Shown piece by piece: positions 6,667 to 7,629 of a stretch of DNA of 7,629 bases (position 1 is the first letter of the stretch; every line of letters begins with the position of its first letter). Both the position numbers and the translations under genes were made by a program. The stretch spans positions 23,936-31,564 of the forward strand of contig DDLZ01000040.1 in the NCBI GenBank assembly GCA_002340405.1, read 5' to 3'. Origin of the DNA: Bacteroidales bacterium UBA2559. GTDB taxonomy: Bacteria > Bacteroidota > Bacteroidia > Bacteroidales > Bacteroidaceae. Below the pieces are notes generated by a model. That model saw only the letters and a program-made list of their open reading frames with translations, ran no database searches and was not told where the DNA came from.

Positions 6667-7167
6667 CTATAGTCTTTTTTCAAATAATCTTAATTGTTCT
6701 CCATGTACATTGACATCTATGATTGACCTAAATCCTTGTTTTTCATAATAGTTACATAGCCCTTGATTGTTTGCACCACAGTCTAATCGCAAATATTGCT
6801 TATTATTTTGCCTGCACAAATCTTCAATCATCTTCAATATTTGGCAACCAATCCCTTGTCCCTTAAAAATTCTATCAATAGTAAATGAATGGATATATCC
6901 CGCATTTTCATCTCGAATGCCCCAGAATAATTCATCGGTCCATTGTAAACGGAACATAGCTATTGCCTGTGAGTCATGCATGACAAAATAAAATTGATTG
7001 GAATCAAATCCTTCCTTAATCCAGTTTGAATATAAATCCGATGGATTGATCCAATTTTGCCAATGATCAATACCTTTATCTCTCAGCCATATTGCAGCTC
7101 CCCTTAAGAGAGAAAATGCTTTGTCAATTTCCGATTTGTCAGCTAATCTTATTGTCAGGTTTTTCAT
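6667..7167 (-). CDS. GNAT family N-acetyltransferase, 166 residues
   Basis: The protein has the GNAT fold: an N-terminal strand and helix (LTIRLADKSEIDKAFSLL), a central beta segment (FYFVMHDSQAIAMFRLQW), then motif A with AGYIHSFTIDRIFKGQGIG, where GQGIG (residues 103-107) binds the acetyl-CoA pyrophosphate. It ends with motif B-like NNQGLCNYYEKQGF, the usual C-terminal acetyl-CoA-contacting helix. The length is normal for the family. The substrate cannot be read from the sequence. The ATG at 7165-7167 starts 31 bp after the TAG of the short ORF at 7199-7246, in the same direction as the methyltransferase, so the genes could share a transcript. The gene appears intact. Confidence 0.9.
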   Translation of the reverse strand: MKNLTIRLADKSEIDKAFSLLRGAAIWLRDKGIDHWQNWINPSDLYSNWIKEGFDSNQFYFVMHDSQAIAMFRLQWTDELFWGIRDENAGYIHSFTIDRIFKGQGIGCQILKMIEDLCRQNNKQYLRLDCGANNQGLCNYYEKQGFRSIIDVNVHGEQLRLFEKRL

Positions 7168-7198
7168 ATACGAATCATACCTTTTTCAGTCAGGCAAA

Positions 7199-7246
7199 CT
7201 ACTGACTACAAAATGTTTTATACGCGTTATCATATTTTTCTGTCAT
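7199..7246 (-). other. 15-codon ORF after the methyltransferase, possible gene stub
   Basis: An ATG at 7244-7246, four bases after the methyltransferase TGA, opens MTEKYDNAYKTFCSQ and ends in TAG at 7199-7201. The tight spacing and the protein-like start resemble translational coupling to a second gene, such as the restriction partner of a type II system, but the frame stops almost at once and no continuation is visible before the acetyltransferase at 7167. It may be a stub left by a deletion or simply chance. Confidence 0.25.
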
Positions 7247-7250
7247 TTCA

Positions 7251-7629
7251 TCAAAATTCAAATAATCTCTCATATTCAATTTCAGGTTCTTTCGCTAAAT
7301 ATAATCCTAATTGGTTTTTATCTTCAAATCCTTTAAGTTTTTTTCTATAAATATCGAATATTTGAGGATTCTCGATTTCAAATTTTCGTTTTTTAGAAAT
7401 AATTAGAAATTCCTCTTCTCTATCAATACCAAGAAATCTTCTGTTGATAAGATTTGCCGCAATTCCTGTCGTTGAACTACCTGTAAATGGGTCTAAAATC
7501 CAAGCATTCTTTTTAGTGGAGGCTAATATGATTCTTGTTAATAAAGCTAATGGTTTTTGTGTAGGATGTTTGCCGCACGATTTCTCCCATGGCGCAATTG
7601 CAGGCAAATGCCACACATCTCTCATTTGA
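7251..7629 (-). CDS. Site-specific DNA methyltransferase (N6/N4 type), C-terminal part
   Basis: This is the 3' end of a DNA amino-methyltransferase gene whose start lies beyond the right edge. Counting from the methionine at 7625, the sequence has DVWHLPAIAPWEK at 3-15, HPTQKP at 20-25 and the AdoMet-binding motif DPFTGSSTTG at 45-54, followed by FLGIDREEEF. Motif I near the C-terminus, with the catalytic (D/N/S)PP(Y/W) motif presumably upstream outside the window, is the beta-class order seen in many type II N6-adenine or N4-cytosine enzymes. The start is not the methionine at 7625: an in-frame CAA codon precedes it and the frame is open to the edge. Recognition sequence and base specificity cannot be deduced. 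It may belong to a restriction-modification system or be an orphan. Confidence 0.88.
   Translation of the reverse strand, partial: QMRDVWHLPAIAPWEKSCGKHPTQKPLALLTRIILASTKKNAWILDPFTGSSTTGIAANLINRRFLGIDREEEFLIISKKRKFEIENPQIFDIYRKKLKGFEDKNQLGLYLAKEPEIEYERLFEF

Noticed and set aside
7121..7336. Plus-strand ORF across the acetyltransferase/methyltransferase junction
   Set aside because: It is antisense to two well-supported genes and is a low-complexity hydrophobic translation of AT-rich sequence.

Overview
The window looks like an accessory stretch of a Bacteroidales chromosome (Bacteroides or Parabacteroides type). The evidence is AT-rich DNA, small lipoproteins with Bacteroidota-style lipoboxes, a 6-bladed beta-propeller lipoprotein of the DUF5128 type, an AAA ATPase/DUF4143 protein and the absence of clear Shine-Dalgarno sites. 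This assignment is inference from gene content; there is no rRNA or marker gene.

Layout: (1) 1-830, minus strand: a possible gene start running off the left edge (1-51), a small lipoprotein gene interrupted by an in-frame TAA (105-617), and a 46-residue lipoprotein (690-830). (2) 831-1196: a divergent intergenic region. (3) 1197-2474, plus strand: an intact AAA ATPase with a C-terminal nuclease-like DUF4143 region. Its start codon sits inside a palindrome. (4) 2534-6427, minus strand: a beta-propeller lipoprotein gene cut in two by a complete IS21-family element (3191-5957). The element carries istA and istB, has TG...CA ends and is flanked by a 5-bp ATTTC target duplication. Removing the element and one duplication copy restores one 373-codon frame. 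(5) 6492-6634: a decayed copy of the leader and first codons of the ATPase gene, including a perfect 20-bp palindrome over the old start codon. (6) 6667-7167, minus strand: a GNAT acetyltransferase. (7) 7199-7629, minus strand: the C-terminal part of a DNA adenine/cytosine-N4 methyltransferase running off the right edge, followed at once by a 15-codon ORF that may be the stub of a lost partner gene.

The common theme is genome decay and mobility: one lipoprotein broken by a stop codon, another by a transposon, an ATPase duplicate reduced to its 5' end, and perhaps a truncated restriction-modification locus. The IS is visibly richer in G+C than its flanks. Its left end carries an unusually ordered set of 21-bp repeats upstream of istA, spaced 41, 65 and 41 bp. 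I see no convincing complete novel system. The least explained signals are the palindrome over the ATPase start codon, kept in both copies, and the phased repeats of the IS.
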